Position numbers and translations under genes: made by a program. From contig NCBV01000012.1 in NCBI GenBank assembly GCA_002279355.1, positions 116,224 to 180,223 on the forward strand: a DNA stretch of 64,000 nt. Reading direction: 5' to 3'. Positions 1 through 9,194 of the stretch are shown piece after piece (position 1 is the stretch's first letter; each line of letters begins with the position of its first letter). The stretch is from Acidiphilium sp. 37-60-79. Its GTDB lineage: Bacteria > Pseudomonadota > Alphaproteobacteria > Acetobacterales > Acetobacteraceae. The notes below the pieces were generated by a model. That model made no database searches. It was not told the DNA's origin and worked only from the letters and a program-made list of their open reading frames with translations.

Positions 1-2
1 CC

Positions 3-1940
3 ATCGCAGGCACCACCACCGGCCAAACACTCGACCTTACTTTCGCTCCCGCCGCCATCGGTGACGTGCTGGACCTGACCACCAGCGCCAACGGCACCGG
101 CATCACTTTCGATCCGCATTTCCTCAATCAATCCATCTCCACCGGCATTACCCTCACCCCAACGGGCAGCTACCAATCGCCCTTTACCATCACCAGCCAA
201 GGTACCGTGGCCCCAGCCGCAAATAGCGGCGCCATCGGCGTGTATGGCTCCGTCGCATCGGGGCTCACCCTGATCAATCAAGGCGACATCACTGGCGGCA
301 GCGGTGGCAGCGGCCCCGGCAGCGGCGGTGGCATCGGCGGTGCCGGAGGGGCGGGCGTCGATCTTTCGGGGTCGGGTTCGTTCAGCGGCCCCGGCAGCGG
401 CGGTGGCATCGGCGGTGCCGGAGGGGCGGGCGTCGATCTTTCGGGGTCGGGTTCGTTCAGCAATAGCGGCACCATCACCGGCGGCAGCGGTGGCAGCGGC
501 CCCGGCAGCGGCGGTGGCTTCGCAGGCCATGGCGGCGTCGGCGTTTATCTCTCCGGCGGCACCCTCCTCAATAGCGGCCTGATCGCAGGAGCACAGGGCG
601 CCGACGCCATTCAATTCGGCACCAATGCCAGCACCCTCATCGTCGAACACGGCGCCACCTTCACCGGCAGCGTCGTCGCGAACGCCAACACGTCCGACGT
701 GCTCGCCATCGGCGGCTCTGCGCCCGTCACCCTCGCCAATATCGGCGCGGAATACCAAAATTTTCGCTCGCTCGCCTTCGAAACCGGCAGCTCCGGCATC
801 GTCTCCGGCACCTACACCGCGATGGACAGCCAAAGCCTCACCAACATCGCGGGCTTTGCCCAGGGCGACACCCTAATCCTCAACGGCTTCGCCGCCACCA
901 GCGACACTTACGTCAGCGGCATTGGCCTCGAACTCGGCAATGGCACGAGTGAAATCACGCTCGACATCACCGGCAATTTCACCACCACCAATTTCAACGT
1001 CATCGATCCCCCGGCCAACACCACCATCTCGCTCAACCCGCCCTGCTTCGCGCAGGGAACCCGCATCCTCACCACCCACGGCGAAATCCCCGTCGAACAG
1101 CTTCGCACCGGCGACCACCTCATCCTCCACAGCGGCGGCACCGCCCCCATCCAATGGATCGGCCACCGTTCTCTTTCGCTCCTCCGCCACCCCAACCCGG
1201 CGCAAGTCCGCCCGATCCACATCAGCGCAAACGCCCTGATGGATGGCGTCCCCCGCCGCGACCTTGTTCTCTCGCCTGACCACGCCCTCTATCTCAACGG
1301 CACCCTCATCCCAGCAAAATCCCTGCTCAACGGCACCACCATCCGCCAGGAAACCCGCCGCAGCGTCACCTACTACCACATCGAACTTGCCCACCACGCC
1401 GTGCTCTACGCCGAGGGCACCCCCGCCGAGAGCTACCTCGAAACCGGCAACCGCCACGCCTTCGCAAACGGCGGCGGCGGAGCGATGATCCTCCACCCGG
1501 ATTTCGCGCAAACCCTCCGCGAACAAACCAGCTGCGCCCCCTTCGCCGAATCCGGCCCCATCGTGGAACAAACCCGCGCCCAAATTCTTGCTCGCGCCCA
1601 CCAACCCCTCACGGATGACCCCGCCCTCACGCTCCACACCAACCAAGACGGCAGCGTCACCATTCTCTCCCGGAGCGCCATCCCCGGTTATTTCTCTCCA
1701 GACCCGCGCGACCAGCGCACCCTCGGCGTGAAAATCCTTTCGCTCCGCGTCGGCCGGCGCAAAATCCCGCTCGATCATCCGCTCCTCACCGAAGGCTGGC
1801 ACACAACCGAACCAGACGGTCGCTGGACCAACGGGCGCGGAATCATCCCCGCCGCCCTCGCCAAAGGCGGCCCGATCACCCTCGAACTCGCCGCCACCAC
1901 CCAATACCCCACCCAACACCCAAAACGCCAAAGCGCGTAA
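3..1940 (+). CDS. Hint-domain surface/secreted protein, 5' partial
   Basis: The frame is open from the window edge, so the gene starts upstream; the GTG at 66 is only an internal candidate. The N-terminal part is Gly/Ser/Thr-rich with repeated NSGTITGGSGGSG-like strings typical of beta-helical surface passengers. A Hint domain begins at the Cys encoded at 1044 (PCFAQGTRILT), followed by blocks such as IPVEQLRTGD and LSPDHALYL, and continues to about 1480. Hint folds in this family are related to intein and hedgehog autoprocessing domains; self-cleavage here is inferred only. The C-terminal about 150 residues look like a separate domain. A strong terminator follows. The cellular role is unknown; extracellular or cell-surface location is likely. 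Confidence 0.8.
   Translation: MAGTTTGQTLDLTFAPAAIGDVLDLTTSANGTGITFDPHFLNQSISTGITLTPTGSYQSPFTITSQGTVAPAANSGAIGVYGSVASGLTLINQGDITGGSGGSGPGSGGGIGGAGGAGVDLSGSGSFSGPGSGGGIGGAGGAGVDLSGSGSFSNSGTITGGSGGSGPGSGGGFAGHGGVGVYLSGGTLLNSGLIAGAQGADAIQFGTNASTLIVEHGATFTGSVVANANTSDVLAIGGSAPVTLANIGAEYQNFRSLAFETGSSGIVSGTYTAMDSQSLTNIAGFAQGDTLILNGFAATSDTYVSGIGLELGNGTSEITLDITGNFTTTNFNVIDPPANTTISLNPPCFAQGTRILTTHGEIPVEQLRTGDHLILHSGGTAPIQWIGHRSLSLLRHPNPAQVRPIHISANALMDGVPRRDLVLSPDHALYLNGTLIPAKSLLNGTTIRQETRRSVTYYHIELAHHAVLYAEGTPAESYLETGNRHAFANGGGGAMILHPDFAQTLREQTSCAPFAESGPIVEQTRAQILARAHQPLTDDPALTLHTNQDGSVTILSRSAIPGYFSPDPRDQRTLGVKILSLRVGRRKIPLDHPLLTEGWHTTEPDGRWTNGRGIIPAALAKGGPITLELAATTQYPTQHPKRQSA
309..458. repeat. Exact 75-bp tandem duplication inside the Hint gene
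   Basis: Bases 309-383 are repeated without any difference at 384-458, adding 25 residues (Gly/Ala/Ser-rich, ending in VDLSGSGSFS) in frame. A looser copy of the flanking GGSGGSGPGSGGG coding stretch occurs near 288 and 473. Perfect identity at the base level points to a recent duplication or slippage event. Confidence 0.95.
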
Positions 1941-1950
1941 CCAAAAAAAG

Positions 1951-1983
1951 GGTGGGATGCCGCCAAGCATCCCACCTGTTTTT
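1951..1983 (+). terminator. Rho-independent terminator after the Hint gene
   Basis: GGTGGGATGC (1951-1960) pairs with GCATCCCACC (1967-1976) across a 6-nt loop, followed by TGTTTTT. An A-run precedes the stem, so it could also work in the other direction. Confidence 0.9.
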
Positions 1984-2023
1984 GCCCCTTGCGCACCCGC
2001 CCGCGCCCATGCCATATTAACGC

Positions 2024-2442
2024 ATGGCGAGCATAATTAACACACCCGCACCATCCCTCACCGACCGTCTCTCCGGGATTCTGCTCATGCTCCGCCAAAT
2101 CCTCGGCACCCACCCTCAATCCCGCGCCATCGAGCAAACCCTCAAATGGGCCATCTGGCACCGCCTAACCTATTTCGCCCGCCGCTTCTCCGCCCTCGCC
2201 GCCAATCCCCCCAAAGCCCCCTATGCCACATGCTCCGCATTTCTCTCCCCACCCACCTAAAATTGGAGCGAAAACCCCAAAAACCCCGCAAACCCCGCCC
2301 TAAATCGGAGCGAAAACCTCCGCCAAAACCCCCGCTGACACTCCTCGAACACCTCCTCCAAAAATACCCTCCGCTCCCGCCCCGCCCCACACTCCCCGGC
2401 CACCGCTACGCTTTCTCTCCGCCCTTCAAAAATCGCGCTTAA
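2024..2442 (+). pseudogene. Decayed small conserved gene (two frames)
   Basis: The first frame (ATG 2024 to stop at 2260) gives 78 residues, with a plausible helical start (LTDRLSGILLMLRQILG) and ARRFSALAAN. From about 2218 another frame continues to 2442 with PLCHMLRISLPTHLKL followed by Arg/Lys/Pro repeats. That tail closely resembles the end of the minus-strand protein at 63529-63936 (PLCHMLHLAPPPHLAL and a Pro/Arg tail). The best reading is one gene of that family that has lost its middle and suffered a frameshift. Within the tail, GGAGCGAAAAC is repeated. Function unknown; if the first frame is translated alone, the product is a truncated 78-aa protein. Confidence 0.5.
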
Positions 2443-2499
2443 GCGAGCGGAGCGAAAATACGGAAAAATCGTTACAGCGAATTGGGGCACTATTGACCC

Positions 2500-3741
2500 A
2501 TGGCTAGCCTGTCGCTCCCGGTGCAAATCGCCGCAATTGTCATTTTCGCCGTCACTTATTTGGGTGTCGCTCTGGGCCGCCTCCCTGGCTTGCGGCTTGA
2601 CCGCGCGGCCATTGCCTTTTGTGGTGCGGCACTGATGGTTGGAGTCGGCGCCCTGAAGCTGGCCAGCGCCTATCGGGCGATCAGCGGCAACACGATCGCG
2701 CTGTTATTTAGCATGATGGTGCTCGCCGCCGGCCTGCGCCGTGCCGGTTTTTTCGCTTTGATCACCAACCTCGCGCTCCGCCGCGCAGGCCGCCCGCTGG
2801 CCTTGCTCGCCGCCATCATCGCCATCGCCGGGTTTCTCTCTGCCCTGCTGGTCAATGATACAATTTGCGTGGTCATCACCCCGTTGGTGCTCGATATCGT
2901 GCTGGCGCTGAAGCGCAACCCGTTGCCCTATTTGATGGCCTTGTCCGCGAGCGCCAATATCGGCTCGGTCGCCACCATCACCGGCAACCCGCAAGATATG
3001 ATTATCGGCAGCATTTCCGGCATCAGCTATATTCGCTTCGCCGCGTCCCTCGCCCCGGTCGCGCTGGTCGGCCTATTCATCACCTTCGGCCTGCTCGCTG
3101 TGTTATTCCGCAAGGATCTGCGCGTCCCGCTCCTGCCCAACCCAGCACCGGCGCAAACAAGCCCTCTGCATCGCGGCCTGCTGGTCAAATCGCTGCTTCT
3201 CCTTGGCCTGTTCGTGGTCGCGAGCCTCGCCGGCATGCCGCCCAGCGAAGCCGCACTCATCGCCGCCGCCTTGCTGCTGCTCACCTCGGGCCTGCGCAGC
3301 GACATCCTGCTCGCTGGTGTCGATTGGTCCTTGCTCGTGATGTTCATCGGCCTGTTCATCGTCATCGCCGGCCTGCAAGAAGCTGTTATCACCCCAGATC
3401 TCATCAAAACCATCACTGCATGGCAGCCGGGCCGCCCGGCCATCCTGGTGCCGCTCACCGCCATCCTGTCCAATCTGGTCAATAACGTGCCCACCGTGCT
3501 GGTGCTCAAACCCTTCGTCGCCGCCTTGGCCAATCCCAAGCAAGCCTGGCTCCTGGTCGCCATGGCCGCGACTTTTGCGGGCAATTTGACGCTCCTCGGC
3601 TCGGTCGCCAATCTGATCGTCGCCGAAGCCGCCCGCGCCCGGGGCATTTCGCTCCGGTTCGCCGATTATCTCCGCCTTGGCATCCCGCTCACCCTCAGCA
3701 CCTTGGTCATCGGCACGCTCTATTTGGTATGGGTGTCATAA
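2500..3741 (+). CDS. SLC13/ArsB-type anion transporter
   Basis: 413 residues, almost entirely hydrophobic, with about ten to twelve membrane segments. The pattern fits the ion-transporter superfamily (CitMHS, ArsB, SLC13/DASS), including two re-entrant-like motifs, LVNDTICVVITPLVLDI near residue 124 and SNLVNNVPTVLVLKP near residue 325. Members move anions such as di- and tricarboxylates, sulfate or arsenite across the inner membrane; the substrate here cannot be read. The gene ends 22 bp inside the convergent acyltransferase gene. ATG 2500 is the only sensible start. Confidence 0.8.
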   Translation: MASLSLPVQIAAIVIFAVTYLGVALGRLPGLRLDRAAIAFCGAALMVGVGALKLASAYRAISGNTIALLFSMMVLAAGLRRAGFFALITNLALRRAGRPLALLAAIIAIAGFLSALLVNDTICVVITPLVLDIVLALKRNPLPYLMALSASANIGSVATITGNPQDMIIGSISGISYIRFAASLAPVALVGLFITFGLLAVLFRKDLRVPLLPNPAPAQTSPLHRGLLVKSLLLLGLFVVASLAGMPPSEAALIAAALLLLTSGLRSDILLAGVDWSLLVMFIGLFIVIAGLQEAVITPDLIKTITAWQPGRPAILVPLTAILSNLVNNVPTVLVLKPFVAALANPKQAWLLVAMAATFAGNLTLLGSVANLIVAEAARARGISLRFADYLRLGIPLTLSTLVIGTLYLVWVS

Positions 3742-4415
3742 TAAATATGCGCCAGCGCATCGAGCATCGCCTGTCGGCCGAGCCCGACCGGCAAAGCCGG
3801 ATGGATCGTAATATCAATCACCCCCGGTCGCTTGCGAAACGCATTGCGCGCCCAATACCGTCCCGAATCGGTCGATACCGGCACCACCGCCGCGCCGGTC
3901 GCCCGGGCCAGCGCTACAATTCCCGGCTGCAATGCCCCGCGCACCCCCGGCGCCACCCGCGTTCCTTCCGGGAAAATAATAATCTGCTTGCCCGCCGCGA
4001 GCGCCTCACTGACCTGCTTGACCAAATGCCGCAGCGCCGCCGACCCGCCCGCCCGATCAAGCGCAATCTGCCCAGCAGGCAGCAGCAGCGACCCGAAAAT
4101 CGGCAAGCGCGTGAGTTCCTGCTTGAGAATATAACAAGGCCGATCCAGCAAAGTCAGCCAAACCAGCGTATCGAACGCCGATTGATGTTGCGCCGCCAAA
4201 ATCACCCCACCGGGCGGCAAATTTTCCCGCCCCCGCAGCACAAACCCAACCCCGCAAAACGCCCGCAACGCCCCCAGCATCAGCCGCGCCCAACCCTGCC
4301 CAAAGCCAAGCAGCCGGTCCGGCGCAGATCGTCTGAGCCAATGCCCGTACAAGCCGGCAATCGCAGCACCGCCGAATAAAGTCAGATTGAACAAGGTGGA
4401 GCCGATCAAAAACAT
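3720..4415 (-). CDS. 1-acyl-glycerol-3-phosphate acyltransferase (PlsC-like)
   Basis: 231 residues. An N-terminal membrane helix (FLIGSTLFNLTLFGGAAIAG) is followed by the acyltransferase block HQSAFD (the HX4D catalytic motif) and FPEGTR (glycerophosphate-binding motif). The expected role is acyl transfer to lysophosphatidic acid in membrane phospholipid synthesis. The start is set at ATG 4415 because it overlaps the upstream stop as TGATG, indicating translational coupling; a longer frame to 4463 adds a non-family sequence. Last gene of the ftsE-ftsX-ydcF-plsC run. Confidence 0.87.
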   Translation of the reverse strand: MFLIGSTLFNLTLFGGAAIAGLYGHWLRRSAPDRLLGFGQGWARLMLGALRAFCGVGFVLRGRENLPPGGVILAAQHQSAFDTLVWLTLLDRPCYILKQELTRLPIFGSLLLPAGQIALDRAGGSAALRHLVKQVSEALAAGKQIIIFPEGTRVAPGVRGALQPGIVALARATGAAVVPVSTDSGRYWARNAFRKRPGVIDITIHPALPVGLGRQAMLDALAHIYYDTHTK

Positions 4416-5083
4416 CACAAATGCCCTTCGATATGATGCGCAGCAAACCCACCCAGCCCGCATCGTACCAGCAAAAATTTGGTATATTCCGCCGCCACCA
4501 ACCGCAATTGCCGCCCATCAAGCCCCCCGCCGCGCGGCAGCCGCCGCACCGGATCGGCAATCAGCCGTAACCCTGGCAAATGCCGGTGCAACTCAGCCAA
4601 GGCCCGCACCATGTGATAATCCGCCGTCACCACAATCACCGAATGCAAATGATGCCGCATCACCCATCGTGCGGTTTCGCGCGCATTGCCCCGCGTGGTG
4701 GTCGCCCGATGGCCGAGGCTGATCGCGGCGGCCTTGCTCACCGCATCAATCCCATCGCGGGGGGTAAAATCGCCCAAATGCGTCCCCGGCCCCGCCCCCG
4801 AAATCAACAGGCGCGGCGCGGCCCCCGCCATCAGCAATTCCAATCCCCGCTCCACCCGGCCGCGCCCGCCGGTCAGCACCACAATCCCATCCGCATGCGG
4901 CATCGGTAGCACCCGGCGTTCATGCTCGATATGATCATAGAACCATCCAAACCCTACCGCCCAAGCGAGCAAAGCAAGCCCAACCACCCCCAGCATCCAG
5001 CCGATCATCCGCCCCACCCAGCGTCGGCCCCGCGCACGGCGGCCAAATCGGGGGCGACGGTTGCGCGACCAGGCGTCCCTCAT
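4415..5083 (-). CDS. YdcF-like DUF218 envelope protein
   Basis: 222 residues. An Arg-rich start is followed by one membrane helix (WMLGVVGLALLAWAVGFGWF) and a DUF218 domain containing IVVLTGGRGRVERGLELL, LLISGAG, TTRGNARETARW and VIVVTADYHMVRA. DUF218 proteins (YdcF, SanA, ElyC) are linked to envelope integrity and peptidoglycan or undecaprenyl carrier metabolism; the activity is undefined. ATG 5083 overlaps the ftsX stop as ATGA, so it was chosen over the upstream start at 5176. The position between cell-division and phospholipid genes suits an envelope role. Confidence 0.8.
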   Translation of the reverse strand: MRDAWSRNRRPRFGRRARGRRWVGRMIGWMLGVVGLALLAWAVGFGWFYDHIEHERRVLPMPHADGIVVLTGGRGRVERGLELLMAGAAPRLLISGAGPGTHLGDFTPRDGIDAVSKAAAISLGHRATTTRGNARETARWVMRHHLHSVIVVTADYHMVRALAELHRHLPGLRLIADPVRRLPRGGGLDGRQLRLVAAEYTKFLLVRCGLGGFAAHHIEGHL

Positions 5084-6015
5084 GCGAGATGCCGCAGCCA
5101 GCCCAGCACGGTGGTCCGCGCCACCCCCCAGCCGATCAGCGCCGCCACCAGCATCAGCACAACCGGCCCCGCCCACAGCAAGACCGGTACATCCATCAGC
5201 ATCCCGGCAACCCCGCGATCGGCGGCATGCGGCACCAGCGCAAACCCCGCCGCCAAACGGCCAAGCCAGAGCAGCACCGGCAGCGCCGCCAGCCCGCCCA
5301 GCAATCCGCCAAGCCCAGCCTGCCGCGCAATTTCGCGGGCGAACGGGCTGGCAATATCGCTATCGCGTGCGCCCAACCCATGGATAATATCAACCGCCTC
5401 GCGTCGCTGTGCCAATCCCGCCCGGACCGATACACCCACCACTGAGGCAGCAACCGCCGCCACGATCAGCAAAATCGCCGCTGCCGAGGCTTGCAGCGAT
5501 TCCGTCAGCGTGGTGAGCCGCGCCGCGAGCCCGCCGCCGGTTTCAATCAGCGTGCCGGGCGCAATCTGGTTCAAACCCGTGCTCAACCCCGCCACCGCCG
5601 ATGCGCGCGCATCACCCTGGGCAATAATCACACCCGGTAGCGCAATCCCGGTACCCCCCGAAGAGCTGGCATCGCCAAGCCAGGGCTTGAGCAGACGCCC
5701 CAGTTCCGCCGGTGACAAGGCTCGCACCGCAGAAAGAGTGGGTCGTTGGCGCAGTGCTGCCAGCACCGCATCGATCCGGGTGACACTACTTGATGCCTGC
5801 ACTGCCGCGGTTGGATCAGGTACTTCGATGGTCAGCATATTGCGCGCCCCACCCAACCAATGATCAGCGAGGCTGGTCGTCGCCAAATTCCCCGCCATCG
5901 CGAGCGCCGCGAGAAAACTCATCGCGGCGACAACGGCAATCAGCAACCTATCATGGCTCGCGGCACGCAGCCCGATCGGATCGGGCCTCGCGCGGCCGCT
6001 GGGCCGATCAGCCAT
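5080..6015 (-). CDS. ftsX: Cell division protein FtsX
   Basis: 311 residues. A short cytoplasmic start, a first membrane helix (LLIAVVAAMSFLAALAMAGN), a periplasmic domain of about 100 residues and three further helices near the C terminus match FtsX. FtsX pairs with FtsE in an ABC-type complex at the septum that governs peptidoglycan hydrolase activation. ATG 6015 overlaps the end of ftsE by 8 bp, which fixes the start better than the open frame to 6069. The sequence is Ala/Gly-rich and divergent, as usual for alphaproteobacterial FtsX. Confidence 0.85.
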   Translation of the reverse strand: MADRPSGRARPDPIGLRAASHDRLLIAVVAAMSFLAALAMAGNLATTSLADHWLGGARNMLTIEVPDPTAAVQASSSVTRIDAVLAALRQRPTLSAVRALSPAELGRLLKPWLGDASSSGGTGIALPGVIIAQGDARASAVAGLSTGLNQIAPGTLIETGGGLAARLTTLTESLQASAAAILLIVAAVAASVVGVSVRAGLAQRREAVDIIHGLGARDSDIASPFAREIARQAGLGGLLGGLAALPVLLWLGRLAAGFALVPHAADRGVAGMLMDVPVLLWAGPVVLMLVAALIGWGVARTTVLGWLRHLA

Positions 6016-6700
6016 GATACACGAGCCGCCCATGCTGCAATTCCAGCACCGGCGCACGATAGCGCTCAATCAGGCTGAGATTATGGCTGGCGATAATGAC
6101 GGTGGTGCCGAGCTGATTGAGCGACATAAACAAATGCAGCAACCGCACTGCCTGCTCATCGTCAAGATTGCCGGTTGGCTCATCCGCCAGCAGCAGCGAG
6201 GGGCGACCAACCACCGCCCGGCAAATCGCCACACGCTGCTGTTCGCCGCCGGAAAGCTCTTCGGGGCGATGGGTGAGCCGATCCGCCAACCCCACCCAAC
6301 GCAGCAATTCAGTGACATCCGCATGAATTTGGCTCTCTTTGCGCCGGGCGAGGCGCAGCGGCAAAGCAACATTATCGAACGTGTTGAGATGATCGAGGAG
6401 CCGGAAATCTTGGTACACCACCCCGATGCGTCGGCGCAGCAAAGCCCGCCCAGCCCGGTCAAGCCGCGACGGGTCCGAATCGAGCAGCTCGATTCGCCCA
6501 CTCGTGGGTGGCAGGGCAAGATACATCAGCTTGAGCAAGGTGGTTTTTCCTGCACCGGATGCGCCGGTGAGCCACCGAAATCCACCTGATTCGATGGTGA
6601 ATGACAGATCAGTCAGGCCGGGATGATCAACGTCACCGAGGGGGCGCCGTTCGCCTGCGAGGCGTTGATAGTCCAAGCCAGTGTTAAAGAATCGAATCAT
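6008..6700 (-). CDS. ftsE: Cell division ATP-binding protein FtsE
   Basis: 230 residues with a complete ABC ATPase set: Walker [15 protein letters not shown]-loop [20 protein letters not shown], signature [15 protein letters not shown], Walker [15 protein letters not shown] and the switch His in IIASHN. Near-invariant family phrases and the overlap with ftsX identify FtsE. It energises FtsX at the inner membrane during septation. First gene of the leftward run; the divergent zinc-ribbon gene lies 119 bp away. Confidence 0.95.
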   Translation of the reverse strand: MIRFFNTGLDYQRLAGERRPLGDVDHPGLTDLSFTIESGGFRWLTGASGAGKTTLLKLMYLALPPTSGRIELLDSDPSRLDRAGRALLRRRIGVVYQDFRLLDHLNTFDNVALPLRLARRKESQIHADVTELLRWVGLADRLTHRPEELSGGEQQRVAICRAVVGRPSLLLADEPTGNLDDEQAVRLLHLFMSLNQLGTTVIIASHNLSLIERYRAPVLELQHGRLVYHG

Positions 6701-6819
6701 CTTGACCCTGTGTGCCGTGCCAGTTGAGGGACCACAAGCCGCCGACCAATCAAATACGATGCCAATCTCATTGCACGATCATGGTTGCACGAAACGCCCA
6801 ATAATGTCATCGGTTGCCT

Positions 6820-7536
6820 ATGCGCGTAACATGTCCGCATTGCGGTACCACCTATCGCCTGACCGAAGCGGTCGCAGCCCGGCTTCCAGCCACCTTGGCC
6901 TGCGTGCGCTGTAATGAATCTTGGTTGGCCCAGCCAGATCCGGCGCAGGTCACGGTCTCGCTAGCACCCGAACCAGCGCCGACTCCGGCTCTGCTCCCAC
7001 CGCCACCATCACCGCCTCCGGCACCACCTCCGCCTCCGGCACCACCACCACCTCCTCCTCCTCCGCCGCCGCTGGCTACCATCGCCCCGGAACTACCACC
7101 GGTGCCGCCGCCAGAGCCGCCATTGCCGCCGCCCTTCATTACGCCGGTCGGGCCGATGACGATGCCGCCAATAGCTGAGCCGACTGCGGCGCCGACCTCG
7201 GAACGGTTAAGCGAGCAGCCGATCAAATTCGATCAAGCGGCTTTACTGCGCCAAGACCCGCCATCGCGCGGGCGCATTGCTTGGTTGGCTTCAATTTTGG
7301 TTCTCGCGGTGATTTTGCTGCTTGGCGTGATGTTCCGCAACGCGATCAGCGCGGCCTGGCCTCCAAGCCTTCGGCTGTATCAAGCGGTCGGTTTGATGCC
7401 CCAACCTGCGGTCAAGCCGATTGCCAAACCATCGGCCAAACCTGTGTCTAAGCCTGCGGCTCAACCAGGTCCTAATGCGGCGACCGCGCCGAGTGCATCT
7501 TCGGCCGCTGCGAAGCCCGCCACGAATGCCCCTTGA
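6820..7536 (+). CDS. MJ0042-type zinc-ribbon membrane protein, proline-rich
   Basis: 238 residues. The N terminus MRVTCPHCGTTYRL followed by LACVRCNESW forms a CPxC/CxxC zinc ribbon of the MJ0042 type. Next comes an about 80-residue stretch dominated by proline (encoded by a CCN repeat tract at 6990-7130), then one membrane helix (IAWLASILVLAVILLLGVMF) near residue 160 and a Pro/Ala/Lys tail. ATG 6820 is preferred over the in-frame TTG at 6814. Proteins of this layout sit near ftsE in many alphaproteobacteria; their function is not established. The proline tract may vary by slippage. Confidence 0.75.
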   Translation: MRVTCPHCGTTYRLTEAVAARLPATLACVRCNESWLAQPDPAQVTVSLAPEPAPTPALLPPPPSPPPAPPPPPAPPPPPPPPPPLATIAPELPPVPPPEPPLPPPFITPVGPMTMPPIAEPTAAPTSERLSEQPIKFDQAALLRQDPPSRGRIAWLASILVLAVILLLGVMFRNAISAAWPPSLRLYQAVGLMPQPAVKPIAKPSAKPVSKPAAQPGPNAATAPSASSAAAKPATNAP

Positions 7537-7546
7537 TCGGGCGAGC

Positions 7547-8563
7547 ATGGGGGGCACATTGCGGCTAGATTCGCATGTGGACATTCCATGGCCCAGCCGG
7601 GGGGATTTTCTGAGCGAATCGGCGCGTTGTGTTGATTTGCCGAAATTGCTGCGCGGCGGCGTCAATGCTGTCTGTTTCGCGGCTTATGTGCCGCAAGAGC
7701 GCCGTGATGCGGAGGGGCATCAGCGTGCTGCGGCGCGCAGCTTGGCAATGCTCGATGAAATTCGGGCGATGGGGACGGTTGCGGGCACCGCATTGGCTTG
7801 CTCGACCCATGAGATCCGCGCGACAGTGCAAAGCGGGAAAATTGCGGTGATCCCGGCGGTTGAAAATGGCACTGGCGTCGGCGGCGATCCGGCTTTGCTG
7901 GACGCATATGCGGCTCTGGGCGTGCGCTATATGACATTGACCCATAATGGCCATAATGATTTGGCGGATTCAGCGATTCCGCGCCGAGATTTGGGCGATG
8001 CCAGCAGCGAGCATGGTGGTTTATCAGCGCTCGGGCGCGCGGTGATCAAACGGATGAACCGGCTGGGCATTCTGGTTGATGTCAGCCATGCCTCCAAGCC
8101 CAGCATGATGCAGGCGGTTGCGCTCTCGGCGGCACCGATCGTCGCCACTCATTCATGTGCGCGGGCTTTATGTCAGCATCCGCGCAATCTCGATGATGAG
8201 CAATTGCTTGCGCTGCGCGATCATGGCGGTGTGGTGCAGGTGACGATGGTATCAGCTTTTTTGCGGGCGGGTGCGCGCACAGCGGATATCGGGGTCGAGG
8301 TTTTGGTCGATCATATCGATTACATCATTAATCTGATCGGCATTGACCATGTTGGTATCGGTACCGATTTTGACGGCGGCGGCATGCTGCGCGGCTGCAG
8401 CAATGCCGCTGAAGCGCCGGCGATCACCGCTGAGTTGGTGCGGCGCGGCTATGGTGAGGATGCGATTGAGAAAATTTGGGGTGGCAATTTTTTGCGCGCC
8501 CTAGCGGCGTCGGAACCGGCCGGAGCCGCGCCGGTCACCGCGTCGGCCAGTGGCATTGGCTGA
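7547..8563 (+). CDS. Membrane dipeptidase (renal dipeptidase family, M19)
   Basis: 338 residues from ATG 7547; ATG 7526, which overlaps the previous stop, is an alternative. Family marks include the metal-binding start LRLDSHVDIPWP, VIPAVENGTGVGGD, YMTLTHNGHNDLADS, LVDVSHASKPSM, IVATHSCARALCQHPRNLDDEQ and IGTDFDGGG. M19 enzymes are zinc dipeptidases that hydrolyse dipeptides, sometimes D-containing ones. No signal peptide is seen, so a cytoplasmic location is likely. The end overlaps the convergent phosphorylase gene by 29 bp. Confidence 0.88.
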   Translation: MGGTLRLDSHVDIPWPSRGDFLSESARCVDLPKLLRGGVNAVCFAAYVPQERRDAEGHQRAAARSLAMLDEIRAMGTVAGTALACSTHEIRATVQSGKIAVIPAVENGTGVGGDPALLDAYAALGVRYMTLTHNGHNDLADSAIPRRDLGDASSEHGGLSALGRAVIKRMNRLGILVDVSHASKPSMMQAVALSAAPIVATHSCARALCQHPRNLDDEQLLALRDHGGVVQVTMVSAFLRAGARTADIGVEVLVDHIDYIINLIGIDHVGIGTDFDGGGMLRGCSNAAEAPAITAELVRRGYGEDAIEKIWGGNFLRALAASEPAGAAPVTASASGIG

Positions 8564-9173
8564 GGCTGGCTTTCAGGGTTTGCCGGGCACGGTTGGCATC
8601 GGCGCCGAGTTGGATCAAGCCCGGCAGATGACCGGGATGACGCAGTAATGACCGGAGCACAAAGCCCAATCGGATTTTTCCGGAGGTATCCAGCGCGTTG
8701 AGCGCGAGGGTGGGCAGAGTGCGCCATGCCGGATCGGCAATGGCGCGCAGGGCGGCGAATTTGACGCCGTTTGCATGAGCCAGGGCAGCGACGGCCCCGG
8801 ATTCCAGATCGATCGCAGCGGCGCCGGTGGCTACGAATAGGCTGGATTTTTCGGCACGGGTGGCTGCGATGACCTCATGGCCTAACAGCAGGTCGCCGGT
8901 GGTGCCGCCGAGGGCGCGGCATAAATCGGGATCGCAGGGATAGCGGGTTGATCCGGCGATGATGGCGTGCGGGATCAACAGGGTGCCCGGCGGGTAGGTC
9001 GGATTGAGCCCGCCCGCCAAGCCGAAGCTGATCAGCGTGGTCGCTCCTTGATCGAGCAGCGATTGTGCGGCGCGGACAGCACCGGCGGGAGTGCCGCCCC
9101 CGATCGCCACGCGTAACGGTGTTGCGGTGAGCAACGCCGCTTCGGCGGTGAGACCGGTAATGGCACCCCACAT
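8535..9173 (-). CDS. Nucleoside phosphorylase/nucleosidase family protein (HpnG-like)
   Basis: 212 residues of the purine phosphorylase/MTA-SAH nucleosidase fold: ITGLTAEAALL at the start, SFGLAGGLNPTYPPGTLLIP, and AIDLESGAVAALAHANGVKFAALRAIAD, which carries the Glu-Ser pair of the ribose site. Proteins of this kind in acetic-acid bacteria are often the hopanoid-associated phosphorylase HpnG, which converts adenosylhopane to ribosylhopane; no other hopanoid gene is present here, so that is only a possibility. It lies 21 bp downstream of infC and converges with the dipeptidase. Confidence 0.72.
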   Translation of the reverse strand: MWGAITGLTAEAALLTATPLRVAIGGGTPAGAVRAAQSLLDQGATTLISFGLAGGLNPTYPPGTLLIPHAIIAGSTRYPCDPDLCRALGGTTGDLLLGHEVIAATRAEKSSLFVATGAAAIDLESGAVAALAHANGVKFAALRAIADPAWRTLPTLALNALDTSGKIRLGFVLRSLLRHPGHLPGLIQLGADANRARQTLKASLSQCHWPTR

Positions 9174-9194
9174 GATGGTATGGTCAGCAGAGAA

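Noticed and set aside
873..2015. 380-residue minus-strand open frame
   Set aside because: It is antisense to the Hint gene, is extremely Gly/Ala/Glu-rich without family motifs, and runs across the terminator. A shadow of biased codon use.
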